Part shown: positions 42,836-43,107 of the stretch, piece by piece
How positions within the stretch are numbered: the first letter of the stretch is position 1
Layout of the letters: each line of letters opens with the position of its first letter
Source of the DNA: Rozella allomycis CSF55
Taxonomy: Eukaryota; Rozellomycota
NCBI GenBank assembly: GCA_000442015.1
Contig: KE560502.1
Location: 1 to 43,107 of the forward strand
DNA: 43,107 nucleotides
Direction: 5' to 3'
The notes under the pieces: model-generated
Database searches by the model: none
Seen by the model: only the letters and a program-made list of their open reading frames with translations
Told to the model about the DNA's origin: nothing
Translations under genes and position numbers: made by a program

Positions 42836-43107
42836 ATCAATAAATATTTTCATTGTCGTTTAATAATAGTAGTGTTTTCATTTTATAGAATTATGGAAAA
42901 TTTCATCAGCAAAAGAAATTGAGATCTGTGTTTAATATGCGTTATCTTAGATAGTCGACTGTCTTATTTTGATACCAATCGTAAATTACTAATTATATAT
43001 ATCGCGAAATTCAAAGTCAATTTATTTTTTTAATAAGTTAAAGAAATTATTTAATGATTAAATTATCTATTAAAAAATGCAAAGTGTCTAAAAGTCAAAA
43101 GTTGGAG
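42836..43107. other. AT-rich window end
   Basis: About 270 bp of AT-rich sequence after the coiled-coil gene. I see no coding frame, RNA gene or repeat core. Confidence 0.5.

Overview
The window is AT-rich, extremely gene-dense eukaryotic nuclear DNA. I infer a zoosporic, early-diverging fungus or fungal relative (Cryptomycota/Rozella-like). The evidence is a mix of fungal-style housekeeping genes (Cps1/DIP2-type protein, CST26/LCLAT1 acyltransferase, RGS protein) with three cilium or centriole genes (ARMC3, DNAAF5/HEATR2, FAM161), which only a flagellated organism keeps. The species is not proven by sequence alone.

The most pervasive feature is intron size. I placed 74 GT...AG introns in 16 genes by matching reading frame and family conservation. 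Almost all are 26-33 nt, with 26 nt the commonest length. They split most genes into short open frames that must be joined. Summed exon lengths are exact multiples of three.

Layout: 1-1.2 kb, SmB (+) and a twin-CX9C CHCHD2/MIX17 protein (-). 1.66 kb, intron-containing tRNA-Tyr (-). 2.0-3.1 kb, arginase (+). 3.3-5.8 kb, CHL1/DDX11 Fe-S helicase (+). 5.9-6.9 kb, unknown secreted protein (-). 7.4-14.9 kb, UTP20 (+), with an octapeptide minisatellite. 15.0-17.0 kb, glycine-cleavage T-protein and SOUL haem-binding protein (-). 17.1-19.1 kb, RA-like/PH/RhoGAP protein (+). 19.1-22.1 kb, folylpolyglutamate synthase and RBBP4/Msi1-type WD40 protein (-). 22.2-22.8 kb, HIT-family hydrolase (+). 22.8-27.7 kb, DIP2/Cps1 (+). 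27.7-30.0 kb, RGS protein (-). 30.1-35.3 kb, ARMC3 and DNAAF5 (+). 35.4-36.8 kb, amino-acid transporter (+). 37.7-39.4 kb, FAM161 (+). 39.4-40.5 kb, lysophospholipid acyltransferase (-). 41.2-42.8 kb, kinectin-like membrane coiled-coil protein (+).

Two structural events affect the DIP2/Cps1 gene. A 602-bp hAT-type element with 8-bp target-site duplications lies in its coding sequence. A 147-bp near-identical tandem copy around a single N breaks its frame and looks like a haplotype or assembly joint. Removing both leaves one uninterrupted 1314-codon frame. A GC-rich dispersed repeat, partly tRNA-like, occupies the two largest intergenic gaps (37.1-37.7 and 40.6 kb).

Functionally the genes cover splicing (SmB), ribosome biogenesis (UTP20), chromatin (RBBP4, CHL1), one-carbon and nitrogen metabolism (T-protein, FPGS, arginase), small-GTPase and G-protein signalling (RhoGAP, RGS), lipid remodelling and the cilium. 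Neighbours are mostly unrelated, as expected for a compacted eukaryotic genome. The ARMC3-DNAAF5 pair is the exception.
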